A stretch of 64,000 bases of DNA from DSVZ01 sp037439785. GTDB taxonomy: Bacteria; Verrucomicrobiota; Verrucomicrobiia; Limisphaerales; J093. A program made the position numbers and the translations under genes. Each line of letters begins with the position of its first letter. The first letter of the stretch is position 1. This document shows positions 55,101 through 63,113 of the stretch, one piece after another. The notes below the pieces were generated by a model. The model was not told the DNA's origin. It made no database searches and was given only the letters and a program-made list of their open reading frames with translations. Location of the stretch: positions 1 through 64,000 of the forward strand of contig JBBIVJ010000027.1 in NCBI GenBank assembly GCA_037439785.1, given 5' to 3'.

Positions 55101-56113
55101 ACACGCCGCCGGTGCCGGAATTCCTTGGCGTGTGGCTCTGGACCACCGCCCCCGCGGCCGGCGCCGCTGCGGTGCCCGCCTCCGCCCCCGAGCCCTGCCC
55201 GGTGGTGCCTTTCGCCCTGCGCAACCTCGAGCCGTATCTGGACTGGTCGCCGTTCTTCCACGCCTGGGAGCTGCGGGGGGTCTTCCCGAAAATCCTCGAC
55301 CACCCCACCTACGGCGAGCAGGCGCGCAAGCTCTACGAGGACGCCCGCCGCCTGTTGGAGGACATCTTCGGGGGCGAGCGGCTGACGGCGCGCGGGGTGT
55401 GCGGCTTCTTCCCGGCCCACGCCGCGGGCGACGACATCGAGGTTTACGCGGATGAGTCCCGCACCCGCCCCCTGGCCTGCTTCCATTTCCTGCGCCAGCA
55501 GCTCGACAAGGGGGACGACTCCCCGCACTGGTGCCTGGCGGACTTTGTGGCGCCGCGCCCCGACCGGGCCGCGAGGGCGTCCCCGCCGCCGCCGGACTAC
55601 CTGGGCGGCTTTGCTGTCACTGTCGGCCACGGTCTGGGTGCCCTGGTCGAACAATTCCGCGCCGACCACGACGACTACCGGGCCATCCTGGCCGAAGCGC
55701 TGGCCGACCGGCTGGCCGAGGCGTTTGCCGAATTCCTCCACCAACGCGCCCGCGAGGCCTGGGGTTTCGGCCGCGGGGAAAACCTCACCCCCCGCGACCT
55801 CATCGCGGAAAAATACCGCGGCATCCGGCCGGCCGCCGGCTACCCGGCCTGCCCGGACCACGCGGAGAAGGCCACGCTCTGGCGCCTGCTCGATGTCGAG
55901 AGTCGGACCGGCATCCGCCTGACCGAGAGCTTCGCCATGTGGCCGGGCAGCAGTGTCAGCGGTCTGTACTTCAGCCATCCCGAGGCGCGCTACTTTGCCG
56001 TGGGCAAGCTGGGCCGCGACCAGGTCGAAGACTACGCCCGCCGCAAGGGCTGGACCGTGGCCGAGGCCGAGCGCTGGCTGGCGCCATACCTTGTCCCTCC
56101 CTCTGAGACCTGA
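52133..56113 (+). CDS. metH: Cobalamin-dependent methionine synthase
   Basis: This complete 1,326-residue MetH transfers a methyl group from methyltetrahydrofolate via cobalamin to homocysteine. The homocysteine domain (about 20-365) has the zinc ligands Cys293 in GLNCALG and Cys358-Cys359 in GGCCGT. The pterin domain starts with FILIGERTNVTGSPRF. The cobalamin domain has the axial His830 in DVHDIGKNIVG. The C-terminal activation domain ends with SFAMWPGSSVSGLYFSHPEA, which binds AdoMet for reductive reactivation. The ATG at 52133 follows a purine-rich GGGCCGCGGAGCG. No cobalamin riboswitch is visible upstream; the palindrome at 52034-52057 is the only obvious control element. Confidence 0.97.
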   Translation: MSAVLNRLLAATEQVGCLLRDRIVLLDGAMGTLIQEQRLDEAGYRAQRFADWSGKPLKGNNELLVLTRPDLIRDLHRRYLLAGADLIETNTFSATTIGQHDFFFRRHAPGRKDPAFFDEVIQDPFLRNLVGEMNLTAARLAREAADRVAEETGRPCFVAGAIGPMPVTASISPDVNDPGFRAVTFRQLQQAYAEQVRALIEGGVDLLLVETIFDTLNAKAALLAIQEVLEELGWPSLVPPADGLRSPAAARPLPLMISGTITDRSGRTLTGQTVEAFWNSVAHARPLTIGLNCALGPREMRPFVEELAALAPAYTCFYPNAGLPDPLSPTGFPETPESLAPQLAEWARAGWVNALGGCCGTTPDHIRAQAEAVRNLPPRRPPAVLAELRLSGLEPLTVRLNRPAPEADAPTAPPGSAAQNFILIGERTNVTGSPRFAKLVRAGQFEEAVAIARQQVENGAHLIDVNFDEAMLDGMAAMRRFLQLIAAEPDVARVPVMLDSSNGAVLEVGLECLQGRGVVNSISLKEGPERFLDLARRIRRHGAAMVVMAFDERGQADTFERRIEVCARAYRLLTEQAGIPPEDIIFDPNVLTVGTGIEEHASYAVDFFRATRWIKDHLPGARVSGGISNVSFSFRGHNAVREAMHSVFLYHALRAGLDMAIVNAGLLAVYEEIEPDLRERVEDLLLNRRPDATERLLAWARAHQARTAAPGADPAAAPAEEAAWRQGTVEKRIEHALVQGIADYIEADVEEARRKYGRPLAVIEGPLMAGMNVVGDLFGAGKMFLPQVVKAARVMKKAVAHLQPFMEAEKQAAPRAAGRLLLATVKGDVHDIGKNIVGVVLACNGYEVIDLGVMVPAEIILETAHQRQVDIIGLSGLITPSLDEMVHVARELDRQGFQQPLLIGGATTSKAHTAVKIAPAYRQPVIHVLDASRAVPVVSGLLSPEQRPALLRAVREEYARLRTQHAGPSTRLLSLAEARARAPRFDWSAYTPPVPEFLGVWLWTTAPAAGAAAVPASAPEPCPVVPFALRNLEPYLDWSPFFHAWELRGVFPKILDHPTYGEQARKLYEDARRLLEDIFGGERLTARGVCGFFPAHAAGDDIEVYADESRTRPLACFHFLRQQLDKGDDSPHWCLADFVAPRPDRAARASPPPPDYLGGFAVTVGHGLGALVEQFRADHDDYRAILAEALADRLAEAFAEFLHQRAREAWGFGRGENLTPRDLIAEKYRGIRPAAGYPACPDHAEKATLWRLLDVESRTGIRLTESFAMWPGSSVSGLYFSHPEARYFAVGKLGRDQVEDYARRKGWTVAEAERWLAPYLVPPSET

Positions 56114-56281
56114 AACCAACCGCGGCTGCCGGGGCGGGGATCGAGGAGCCGGGGCCCCTCGCCCGGGCTTGCCTCCCGCAGGGGTTCAACGCGCAACCGA
56201 GGCGGAGCTTCCCATCGCGGCAGACCGCCGGTTCGGGACAGGGCGTCAAGGCCGTGGAGGTGAGGGGGAGCGGAGGAGGGA

Positions 56282-56366
56282 TGGTGCGCGCGGCAGGACT
56301 TGAACCTGCACGGTGTTACCCACTAGAACCTGAATCTAGCGCGTCTGCCAATTCCGCCACGCGCGC
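56282..56366 (-). tRNA. tRNA-Leu (CAG)
   Basis: On the minus strand the acceptor GCGCGCG at 56366-56360 pairs with CGCGCGC at 56292-56286, followed by encoded ACCA. The anticodon loop is within GATTCAGGTTC with anticodon CAG. The long variable arm (TGGGTAACACC region) is that of a class II leucine tRNA, and the T arm reads GGTTCAAGTCC. Confidence 0.95.
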
Positions 56367-56583
56367 ACGCCCGCGGCACCAACGCCGCTGAGCCAATTGG
56401 TAAGACAACGCGCCCGCCCTCGCAAGTGGATTCTCCTCCCCGACCCCCTGGCGGGCAGGGCTTCAGCCTGTGAGGGACCCGCGGTGTGCAGGGGACGGGC
56501 CGCGGTCGCGGCTTGTCGGCAGCCGCGGCGCACGGTATTTCCACCGCACCCGCCGCCGCGCGCGGCGGACAGGAGTTCACGAC

Positions 56584-56823
56584 ATGCAGCGCAAAGTCCT
56601 GGTCATTCTGTCGAACCGCTTCCAGCCCCTGCAGGAGCCGCGGTACCTCGAGATCCTCTGCAAGGACGACGGTACCATCCTCAAGGAACGACGGCTGCCC
56701 CGGCGGCCCACCCGCCCGGTGTTCGACGAGGTCTGGGAAAACGACGACGCCCGCCAGTCCCTGGACTCGTGCAAGAGCGTCAAGCGACACTACAAGCATC
56801 CCCTGCTCAAGCCGAAGGCCTGA
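56584..56823 (+). CDS. Small conserved hypothetical protein
   Basis: This 79-residue, highly charged protein begins MQRKVLVILSNRFQPLQEPRY and ends with a basic tail (KSVKRHYKHPLLKPKA). It has no membrane segment or metal motif. The codon pattern and natural amino-acid mix make it look genuine; I think I have seen it as a conserved small verrucomicrobial protein but cannot give a function. It lies alone between tRNA-Leu and the two-component genes. Confidence 0.7.
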   Translation: MQRKVLVILSNRFQPLQEPRYLEILCKDDGTILKERRLPRRPTRPVFDEVWENDDARQSLDSCKSVKRHYKHPLLKPKA

Positions 56824-56910
56824 GGACCAAAGGGGGTGAGTCGCGCCGGGTACCAGGGGGCTCCCCACCGCGGCTGCCCCGGCGACGTGGCAGACCGCTT
56901 GTCCGCCGGC

Positions 56911-57531
56911 TCACCGCCGGAGGAATTTGGCCACGGCCTCGGTGCGGGTGCGCACCTGGAGTTTTTCGTAGATGCGGCGGATGTAGGTGTGGACGGTCTC
57001 GTAGCTGACGCCCAGGCGGTCGGCGATTTCCTTGTAGATGAGCCCCTGGGCCAGGAGGTCCAGGACCTCCTGTTCGCGCGGGGAGAGGTTGGCGGCTGGT
57101 TCGGGGGCGACGGGCTTGCGCTGGAAGGATTGGACCACCTTGCGGGCGATGTGGGCGGTCATGGGGGAGCCGCCGGCCATGACGTCGCGGAGGGCGGCGA
57201 GCAGTTCGGCAGCGGTGGTGCGTTTGAGGAGGTAGCCGGTGGCGCCGGCGGCCAGGGCGTTGAAGATGTTGTCGGTGTCCTCGTGGGCGGTGAGCATGAC
57301 GATCTGCGTCTGCGGCAACTGTTCCTTGAGGCGGCGGACGCACTCGACGCCGTTCATGCCTGGGAGGTTGATATCCATGAGTACCACCTCCGGACGCAGG
57401 GCGGGCAGCTCCGCCAGGGCGGCTTCGGCGGTGGCGCACTGGCCGATGCACTGGCAATCGGGCGCGCGGCCCAGGAGCCGGGCCAGGGTCTGGCGGTAGG
57501 CGTCGTTGTCTTCAACCAGGGCGACTTTCAT
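56911..57531 (-). CDS. NarL/FixJ-type response regulator
   Basis: This 206-residue transcriptional regulator has a receiver domain with ALVEDND, phospho-acceptor Asp53 in VVLMDINLPGMNG and Lys103 in GYLLKRTT. Its C-terminal LuxR-type helix-turn-helix (about 145-206) reads LSPREQEVLDLLAQGLIYKEIADRLGVSYETVHTYIRRIYEKLQ. Its start overlaps the 3' end of the upstream sensor kinase gene by 20 bp, so the two are a cognate pair made together. Target genes are unknown. Confidence 0.95.
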   Translation of the reverse strand: MKVALVEDNDAYRQTLARLLGRAPDCQCIGQCATAEAALAELPALRPEVVLMDINLPGMNGVECVRRLKEQLPQTQIVMLTAHEDTDNIFNALAAGATGYLLKRTTAAELLAALRDVMAGGSPMTAHIARKVVQSFQRKPVAPEPAANLSPREQEVLDLLAQGLIYKEIADRLGVSYETVHTYIRRIYEKLQVRTRTEAVAKFLRR

Positions 57532-60500
57532 GAGGGGGCGAGGGCGGCGGCGTTGGCGGGCTGGTCCAGGGGATCTCCAGGCGGACGCGGGTGCCGCAGC
57601 CCGCGGGGCCGGGGGTGATGTCGCATCGGCCGCCCACTTCGGCCAGGCGGCGCCGCATGTTGGTCAGGCCGCTGCGGGTGCGGGCGCGGGCGGTGTCCAT
57701 GCCGGCCGGTCCGACGCCGTCGTCTTCGATCTCGATCACGCAGGCCTCGGTCCCGGGGCGGACGCGCAGCCACACTTCGCGGGCGCGGGCGTGGCGGACG
57801 ACGTTGGTGATGGCCTCTTTGGCGGCCAGGAAGACGTGGTGACGCGTCTCCGGGGTGATGGGCGCGGTTGTCAGGGCGGGGGGCACGTCCAGGCGACAGC
57901 GCAGGCCGGCCACGCCGGCGTAGTCCTGGGCGTACTTGCAGAGGTAGTTCACCAAGCCTTCGAGGGTGTCGTTGGAGGGGTTGACCGTCCAGACGATCTC
58001 GTCCAGGGCCCGGGCGGTGTCGCGGGCGCTCTGGGCCAGTTGCCGGCCGTGGGCTGCGGTTTCGGCGGGCGGGGCCTGGTCGGTTTCGAGCAGTTCGGCC
58101 AGCAGGGCCATCTGGGTGAGGCTGGCGCCGAGCTGGTCGTGGAGGTCGCGGGCGATGCGGCCGCGTTCGCGCTCGATGGCCTCCTGCTGGCGCAACTGCT
58201 CGAGCTGGCGGCGCAGGCGCTGGGTGGAGACCCAGTGGACCGTGCCGGCCACCAGGCCCAGCAGGGCCGCGGCGCTCAGGCCCAGGAACCACCCCGTGCG
58301 CCAGAACGGCGGCCAGACCACCACCGCCAGGCTGCGGCCGGTTTCGTTCCACACGCCGTCCTCGTTGCAGGCGGTCACGTGGAAGCGGTAGGTGCCCGGG
58401 GGCAGGCGGCTGTAGGAGGCGCGGCGGCTGTTGCCGGCGTCGGTCCATTCGGTTTCGAGGCCATCCAGGCGGTAGCGGAAGCGCACCCGGTCCGGCGCGG
58501 TGAGGCTGACGCCGGTGTACTCGATCTCGAGCCGGTGCTGGCCCGGGCGCAACGCCACCGCCTCCTGCGGCGGCCGACGCAGCCCTTCGGCCCGCTGCGG
58601 TTCGCCTTCAATCCACACCTGCTCGATGAACACCTCGGGCGCCGGGCGCGGGGCGGTGCGCAGGCGGGCGGGGTCCACGCCGGCCAGGCCCTTGATGGTG
58701 GGGAACCAGAGCCGACCGTCGTGCGTGCGGCAGGCGGCCGGTTGCGAGCCGCGCGTGGCCTCGCGCGTGGGCAGGCCATCGTTTTTGCCAAAGACGCGGC
58801 AGGGCACGAAGGCGGCCCGGCCGGCGGCGAAGGCCTCGAGAGCCCCGCGCGGCAGGCGCATCAACCCCGCGTTCGATCCCACCCAAAGATGCCCGGTGCC
58901 GTCGTCCAGGAGGTAGGCGAGGCTGCGGCTGACCAGGCCCTCGGCGGTGGAGAGGCGGGTCCAGCGGCCATCGCGGTACCGCACCAGGCCGCGGTCCGCG
59001 GTGCCGATCCAGAGCGTGCCATCCGCGTCCGCCAGCAGGGCGGTGAGGTCGTCACCGGGCAGGCCCTCGGCGGACCGGCGCAGAGGGGTGAAGCGCGCGC
59101 CGTCCCAGCGGGCCAGGCCGCCGCCGGCGGTGGCCAGCCAGAGCGAGCCGTCAGGGGTCTCGGCAAAGGCGCGCACCGAGTCCGCCCCCAGGCCGTCGCG
59201 GGTGGTGAAGAGCTGCCAGGCGCGGCCGTCCCAGCGTCCAACACCGCGGGTGGTCCCTACCCACAAGTGGCCGCGACGGTCGCGGAACAGGGCCTGGACC
59301 CACGGGGCCGCGGGGCTGCCGAGCCGTTCCACCCGCCCGCGTTCCCCCCGAAAAAGGCCGGCCCCCCAGGTGCCGATCCACACCCGGCCTTCGGCCTCGG
59401 GCCACAGCGCCCGGACCGGTGCGGGGGGCAGGCCGTGGGTGGGGCCAAGGGGTTTGACGGCCCCGGCCGTCCAGTGCTCGACGCCGCCGGCGTTGTAGCC
59501 GATCCAGAGTCCGCCGGCGGGGTCTTCCACCACCGTTTGCACCACGCGGTTCCGCGTGGGGGGGAGGGTGTCGAAGAACTGGGGGCTGATGCGGTTCAGG
59601 CCGCCGCCGTCGGTGCCCACCCAGAGATGGCCGTCGCTGTCGGCGTGGAGGGAGAGCACAAAGTCGTGCGACAGGCCGCGGGCGGTCGAGAGGTGGAGGG
59701 GGGGCGCCTGGTCGGTCCACCAAAACACGCCCTGGCCGAGCGTGCCCACCACCAGATGGCCGGCGGGGTCCTCAATGGCCGCGCCCACGGGTGTGGAGCC
59801 CCAGGGGTAAGGGCCCAGGTCGCGCTCCCGGCGGTCCCCCTGCCAGTATTCGAGGCGGCCGTTGGCCAGGCGCCAATGGCCGCCGCGGCGGCTGGCCACC
59901 AGGCGGTCCAGGCCCGGCGCGGGGCTTTCAAACGCCACGGCCGGCCGCGCGTCGGCGGCGGGTTGGCGCGGTTCCAGACCCAGCACGCTGCGGCCCGTGC
60001 CCACGCACAGGCGGCCGCCGGTTTCGCGCACCACCCCCCACGGGCCGGGCTGGGAGACGTTCACCTTCCACACCTCGAGTCGGCCGTCCTGGTACCGGCC
60101 CAGTTGGCCGTCGGCCGTGTAAAGCCACACCGCCCCGGCGTCGTCTTCGACCACGCCCACCAGCCGGCCGTCCCGCGAGCCGCGGCCCAGGTCCACGGCC
60201 TCGACCCGCCCCTGGCGGGCCACCAGCGCGCCGGCGGTCTCGGTGCCGATCCAGAGCTGCCCGTGCCGGTCCTCGTACAACCACACCATCGGGTCGGTGG
60301 GCAGGCCGGGGGTGTTGGCGGGGTCGAAGATGGTGAAGCGCTGGCCGTCGAAGCGCGCCAGGCCGTTGAGCGTGCCCAGCCACAAGTGGCCGTCGCGGCC
60401 GGGGTGCATGGCGATGACCGAGTTTTGCGGCAGGCCCTCGTCATTTTCCCAGACGCGGATGCTGAATCGTGGTGCCTCGACGGCGGGGAGGTTCGTGGCG

Positions 60501-60571
60501 CCCAGCAGCAGCCACACCCCCAGCGCCAGCCGGCCCGGCCGGCCCCGGAGTGTGCGGGGGAGGGTTCTCAT
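57512..60571 (-). CDS. Sensor histidine kinase with periplasmic beta-propeller and Y_Y_Y domain
   Basis: This membrane kinase of 1,019 residues begins with a signal peptide (RPGRLALGVWLLLGATNLPAVEA). About 640 residues of two-component-propeller (Reg_prop) repeats follow, each with a motif like DGHLWVGTDGGGLNR. A Y_Y_Y domain precedes a single membrane helix (GWFLGLSAAALLGLVAGTV). The cytoplasmic part is a HisKA_3 kinase with His811 in RIARDLHDQLGASLTQMALL and an ATPase domain ending DDGVGPAG and GLTNMRRRLAEVGG. In Bacteroidetes such propellers sense sugars or polysaccharide fragments; here the ligand is unknown. ATG 60571 is preferred over an upstream in-frame TTG. Confidence 0.93.
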   Translation of the reverse strand: MRTLPRTLRGRPGRLALGVWLLLGATNLPAVEAPRFSIRVWENDEGLPQNSVIAMHPGRDGHLWLGTLNGLARFDGQRFTIFDPANTPGLPTDPMVWLYEDRHGQLWIGTETAGALVARQGRVEAVDLGRGSRDGRLVGVVEDDAGAVWLYTADGQLGRYQDGRLEVWKVNVSQPGPWGVVRETGGRLCVGTGRSVLGLEPRQPAADARPAVAFESPAPGLDRLVASRRGGHWRLANGRLEYWQGDRRERDLGPYPWGSTPVGAAIEDPAGHLVVGTLGQGVFWWTDQAPPLHLSTARGLSHDFVLSLHADSDGHLWVGTDGGGLNRISPQFFDTLPPTRNRVVQTVVEDPAGGLWIGYNAGGVEHWTAGAVKPLGPTHGLPPAPVRALWPEAEGRVWIGTWGAGLFRGERGRVERLGSPAAPWVQALFRDRRGHLWVGTTRGVGRWDGRAWQLFTTRDGLGADSVRAFAETPDGSLWLATAGGGLARWDGARFTPLRRSAEGLPGDDLTALLADADGTLWIGTADRGLVRYRDGRWTRLSTAEGLVSRSLAYLLDDGTGHLWVGSNAGLMRLPRGALEAFAAGRAAFVPCRVFGKNDGLPTREATRGSQPAACRTHDGRLWFPTIKGLAGVDPARLRTAPRPAPEVFIEQVWIEGEPQRAEGLRRPPQEAVALRPGQHRLEIEYTGVSLTAPDRVRFRYRLDGLETEWTDAGNSRRASYSRLPPGTYRFHVTACNEDGVWNETGRSLAVVVWPPFWRTGWFLGLSAAALLGLVAGTVHWVSTQRLRRQLEQLRQQEAIERERGRIARDLHDQLGASLTQMALLAELLETDQAPPAETAAHGRQLAQSARDTARALDEIVWTVNPSNDTLEGLVNYLCKYAQDYAGVAGLRCRLDVPPALTTAPITPETRHHVFLAAKEAITNVVRHARAREVWLRVRPGTEACVIEIEDDGVGPAGMDTARARTRSGLTNMRRRLAEVGGRCDITPGPAGCGTRVRLEIPWTSPPTPPPSPPHESRPG

Positions 60572-60789
60572 GATGCCTCGCGCCAAACGTTGTTTCCGCG
60601 AGGGTGCCGCCGCCGGCCGGAGGCGGCAAGGTCGGTGCGCCGGAGACAGGCCCGGCGGTGCCGGTGGGTTGGGCCGCCGGAACTTTCCGCCGCCGGTGGC
60701 CGCCGCGCCCTTGCGGCAGGCAGTTTTTTTTCTCGTCAGCCTGCCGTGCCGGCGTAGGTTGAGCCACGCACAACCCGATCGAAGTCGCG

Positions 60790-62322
60790 ATGAACATCCT
60801 GCTGGTCAATCCCCGCACGCCGGACACGTTTTGGAGCTTCCGTCATGTGCTGCCGTTTGTGGCGCGGCGGGCCTCGATGCCGCCGCTGGGGTTGTTGACC
60901 GTGGCGGCGCTGCTGCCGCGGGAGTGGACGTTGAAGCTGGTGGACCTGAGCGTGGAGCCGCTGGCCGACGCGACCATCCGGCAGGCCGACTACGTGCTGC
61001 TGAGCGCCATGCTGGTGCAGCAGGACTCGGCCCTCGAAGTGGCGGCGCGCTGCCGGGCGCTGGGGCGGCCGGTGATCGCGGGCGGGCCGCTGTTCACCAC
61101 CGCCACCACCCCCTTTCCGGACATCCCCCACGTGGTGCGGGGCGAGGCCGAGGAGTTGATGCCGCAACTGGTGGCGGACATGGAGGCGGGCCGGGTGCGA
61201 CCGGAGTACCGCGCCAGCCGCTGGCCGGACCTGCGGCTTTCCCCCGTACCGCGCTGGGACCTGGTGCGGTTGCGCGACTACGTGACCATGGCGGTTCAGT
61301 TCAGCCGGGGCTGCCCGTTCGACTGCGAGTTCTGTGACATCATCGTCATGAACGGCCGCGTGCCCCGCACCAAGACCCCCGCCCAGGTGATCGCCGAACT
61401 GGAGACGCTGCGCCGGCTGGGCTGGCGCGACCGGGTGTTCGTGGTGGACGACAATTTCATCGGCGACCGCCGGCGCACCCGCGCCCTGCTGGAGGCGCTG
61501 CTGGCCTGGCGGCAGGCGACCGGCGCGCGGATGGAGTTCCTCACCGAGGCCTCGATCAACCTGGCGGACGATGCCGACCTGTGCGCGCGGATGGTGGCTG
61601 CCGGGTTCAAAAAGGTCTTCGTGGGGCTGGAGACGCCCGCGGCCGAGTCGCTCGAGGAATGCCGCAAGCACCAGAACCGGGGCGATCTCGTGGCAGCGGT
61701 GCAGCGTCTGCAGCGGGCCGGGCTCGAGGTCATGGGCGGGTTCATCGTGGGATTCGACCACGACCCGCACGACATTTTCCAGAGGCAGTTCGAGTTCATC
61801 CAGCGCTCGGGCGTGGTCACGGCCATGGTGGGCCTGTTGACCGCGTTGCCGCAGACCCGCCTCTGGCAGCGGCTGCGGCGGGAAGGACGGCTGCGGGCGG
61901 AGAGCCTCGGCAACAACACCGCGGCAGTCCTCAACTTCGAGCCGCGGCTGGGCCTGGATTACCTGGTCCAGGGCTACCGCGAGCTGATGAAGCGGCTGTA
62001 CGAGCCGCGCCATTACTACCAGCGCATCCGCACCTTCCTGCGCGAGCACCGGCCGGCCGGACCGCGGCTGCGCCGCTTGTCGCGGGCGGACCTGCGGGCC
62101 TTTGTGCGCGCGCTGTGGGTGTTGGGGCTGCGCCAGCGGGGGCGGCTGGCGTGGTGGCGTCTGGTCTGGGGCGCGCTGCTGCGGCATCCGCGCCAGTTCC
62201 AGCACGCCATGGAGCTGGCCATTCTGGGGTACCACTTCCGCCGCGTGGCCCAGACCCTCGAGGTGCCCGCGCCCCGCCGGGGCGGCCCTCAGGGCGGCAA
62301 CAACATCACATCGGTCTGCTGA
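60790..62322 (+). CDS. B12-binding-domain radical SAM protein (DUF4070-type)
   Basis: This 510-residue protein begins with a cobalamin-binding-like Rossmann domain (NILLVNPRTPDTFWSF, PPLGLLTVAALLPREW, RPVIAGGPLFT). The radical SAM core has cluster cysteines Cys175, Cys179 and Cys182 in SRGCPFDCEFCD. VFVVDDNFIGDRRR and KVFVGLETPAAESLEECRK are typical of the group, as is GGFIVGFDHDPHDIFQRQ. The last 130 residues are a DUF4070-like helical region. Relatives act in hopanoid or lipid methylation and other modifications, but the substrate here is not evident. It is divergent from the sensor kinase and ends convergently, overlapping the batE-like gene by 34 bp. Confidence 0.9.
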   Translation: MNILLVNPRTPDTFWSFRHVLPFVARRASMPPLGLLTVAALLPREWTLKLVDLSVEPLADATIRQADYVLLSAMLVQQDSALEVAARCRALGRPVIAGGPLFTTATTPFPDIPHVVRGEAEELMPQLVADMEAGRVRPEYRASRWPDLRLSPVPRWDLVRLRDYVTMAVQFSRGCPFDCEFCDIIVMNGRVPRTKTPAQVIAELETLRRLGWRDRVFVVDDNFIGDRRRTRALLEALLAWRQATGARMEFLTEASINLADDADLCARMVAAGFKKVFVGLETPAAESLEECRKHQNRGDLVAAVQRLQRAGLEVMGGFIVGFDHDPHDIFQRQFEFIQRSGVVTAMVGLLTALPQTRLWQRLRREGRLRAESLGNNTAAVLNFEPRLGLDYLVQGYRELMKRLYEPRHYYQRIRTFLREHRPAGPRLRRLSRADLRAFVRALWVLGLRQRGRLAWWRLVWGALLRHPRQFQHAMELAILGYHFRRVAQTLEVPAPRRGGPQGGNNITSVC

Positions 62323-63113
62323 ATCCAGCCCGACCCGTGCGGCAGCCCGGTCACCTGCAGCCAGCCGTCCTTCTGGTCCACCACCCGCAGCTCGGTGCCG
62401 TCCCCCGCCTTTTGCAACTCGGGTGAGACCGCCAGCGGGCCGTAGCGGGCCACCGCCTCCTTGACCACCACCACCGCCTCCAGACGCAGGCGTCGCTCGC
62501 ACCATTGCCCGGCCAGGGCCGCGCCCGCCACGACCGCCACGACCCCCGCCCCCAGGGCGACGCGCCGCCACGCCCCGCGCCGGCGCGCCTGGAGTTCGCC
62601 CGCGGTGAGAGTGCCGAAGCAGAGCCACACCGCCACGGTGGTCAGCACGCCCCATTCCCTTGGCGTGAGCCAATCCGCGACGCGCCGCCACCAGGGCGGG
62701 TCGGGCGGCGGGGCCCCCCGGACCAATTCCCGCGTCAGGCGGAGGTTGGCACGGATGTCCGGATCGCGCGGGGTCAGGCGGGCGGCGAGCCGGTACTGGA
62801 TAATGGCGCGACCGGCCTCGCCGGCCTTGAACCAGGCGTTGCCAAGGTTGAAGTGCAGCGCCGGGGAAACCACCCCCTGATCAAGCAGGGCCTGGTAGGC
62901 CGCGGCCGCCTCACGATACCGCGCCTGCTCGTAGAGGCGGTTGGCGGTGTCGAAGGCCGCGCTCAAAGCCTCGCGGGCCGGCGCCGCTCCCGCGCCGATG
63001 CCCCCGCCGCCGGCGGCCAGCCACAGGGCCAGGCCCATCGCGCGGACCGGTCGGCACCGGCGGGCGCGCCGACGGGCGGCGGACTCGATTCCGGCGGGCG
63101 GGACGGTTTTCAT
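62289..63113 (-). CDS. BatE-like TPR protein with SH3-type C-terminus
   Basis: This 274-residue envelope protein starts with a signal-anchor-like stretch. TPR repeats follow (ANRLYEQARYREAAAAYQALLDQG, ALHFNLGNAWFKAGEAGRAIIQY), then two membrane segments (WGVLTTVAVWLCFGTLTAG and VALGAGVVAVVAGAALAG). The C-terminal bacterial SH3-like domain ends in WLQVTGLPHGSGWIQQTDV. This order matches BatE of the Bat (aerotolerance/MoxR-linked) operons. Its ATG overlaps the stop of the upstream batD-like gene as ATGA, so the two are coupled. Confidence 0.85.
   Translation of the reverse strand: MKTVPPAGIESAARRRARRCRPVRAMGLALWLAAGGGGIGAGAAPAREALSAAFDTANRLYEQARYREAAAAYQALLDQGVVSPALHFNLGNAWFKAGEAGRAIIQYRLAARLTPRDPDIRANLRLTRELVRGAPPPDPPWWRRVADWLTPREWGVLTTVAVWLCFGTLTAGELQARRRGAWRRVALGAGVVAVVAGAALAGQWCERRLRLEAVVVVKEAVARYGPLAVSPELQKAGDGTELRVVDQKDGWLQVTGLPHGSGWIQQTDVMLLPP

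Noticed and set aside
52022..56119. A 1,365-codon open frame on the minus strand opposite metH
   Set aside because: It is a high-GC shadow of metH: low-complexity Gly/Ala/Arg/His-rich translation with no domain, while the plus strand encodes a textbook MetH.
57506..60757. A 1,083-codon plus-strand frame opposite the sensor kinase
   Set aside because: It is a shadow frame with no recognisable domain; the minus strand has propeller repeats and kinase motifs throughout.
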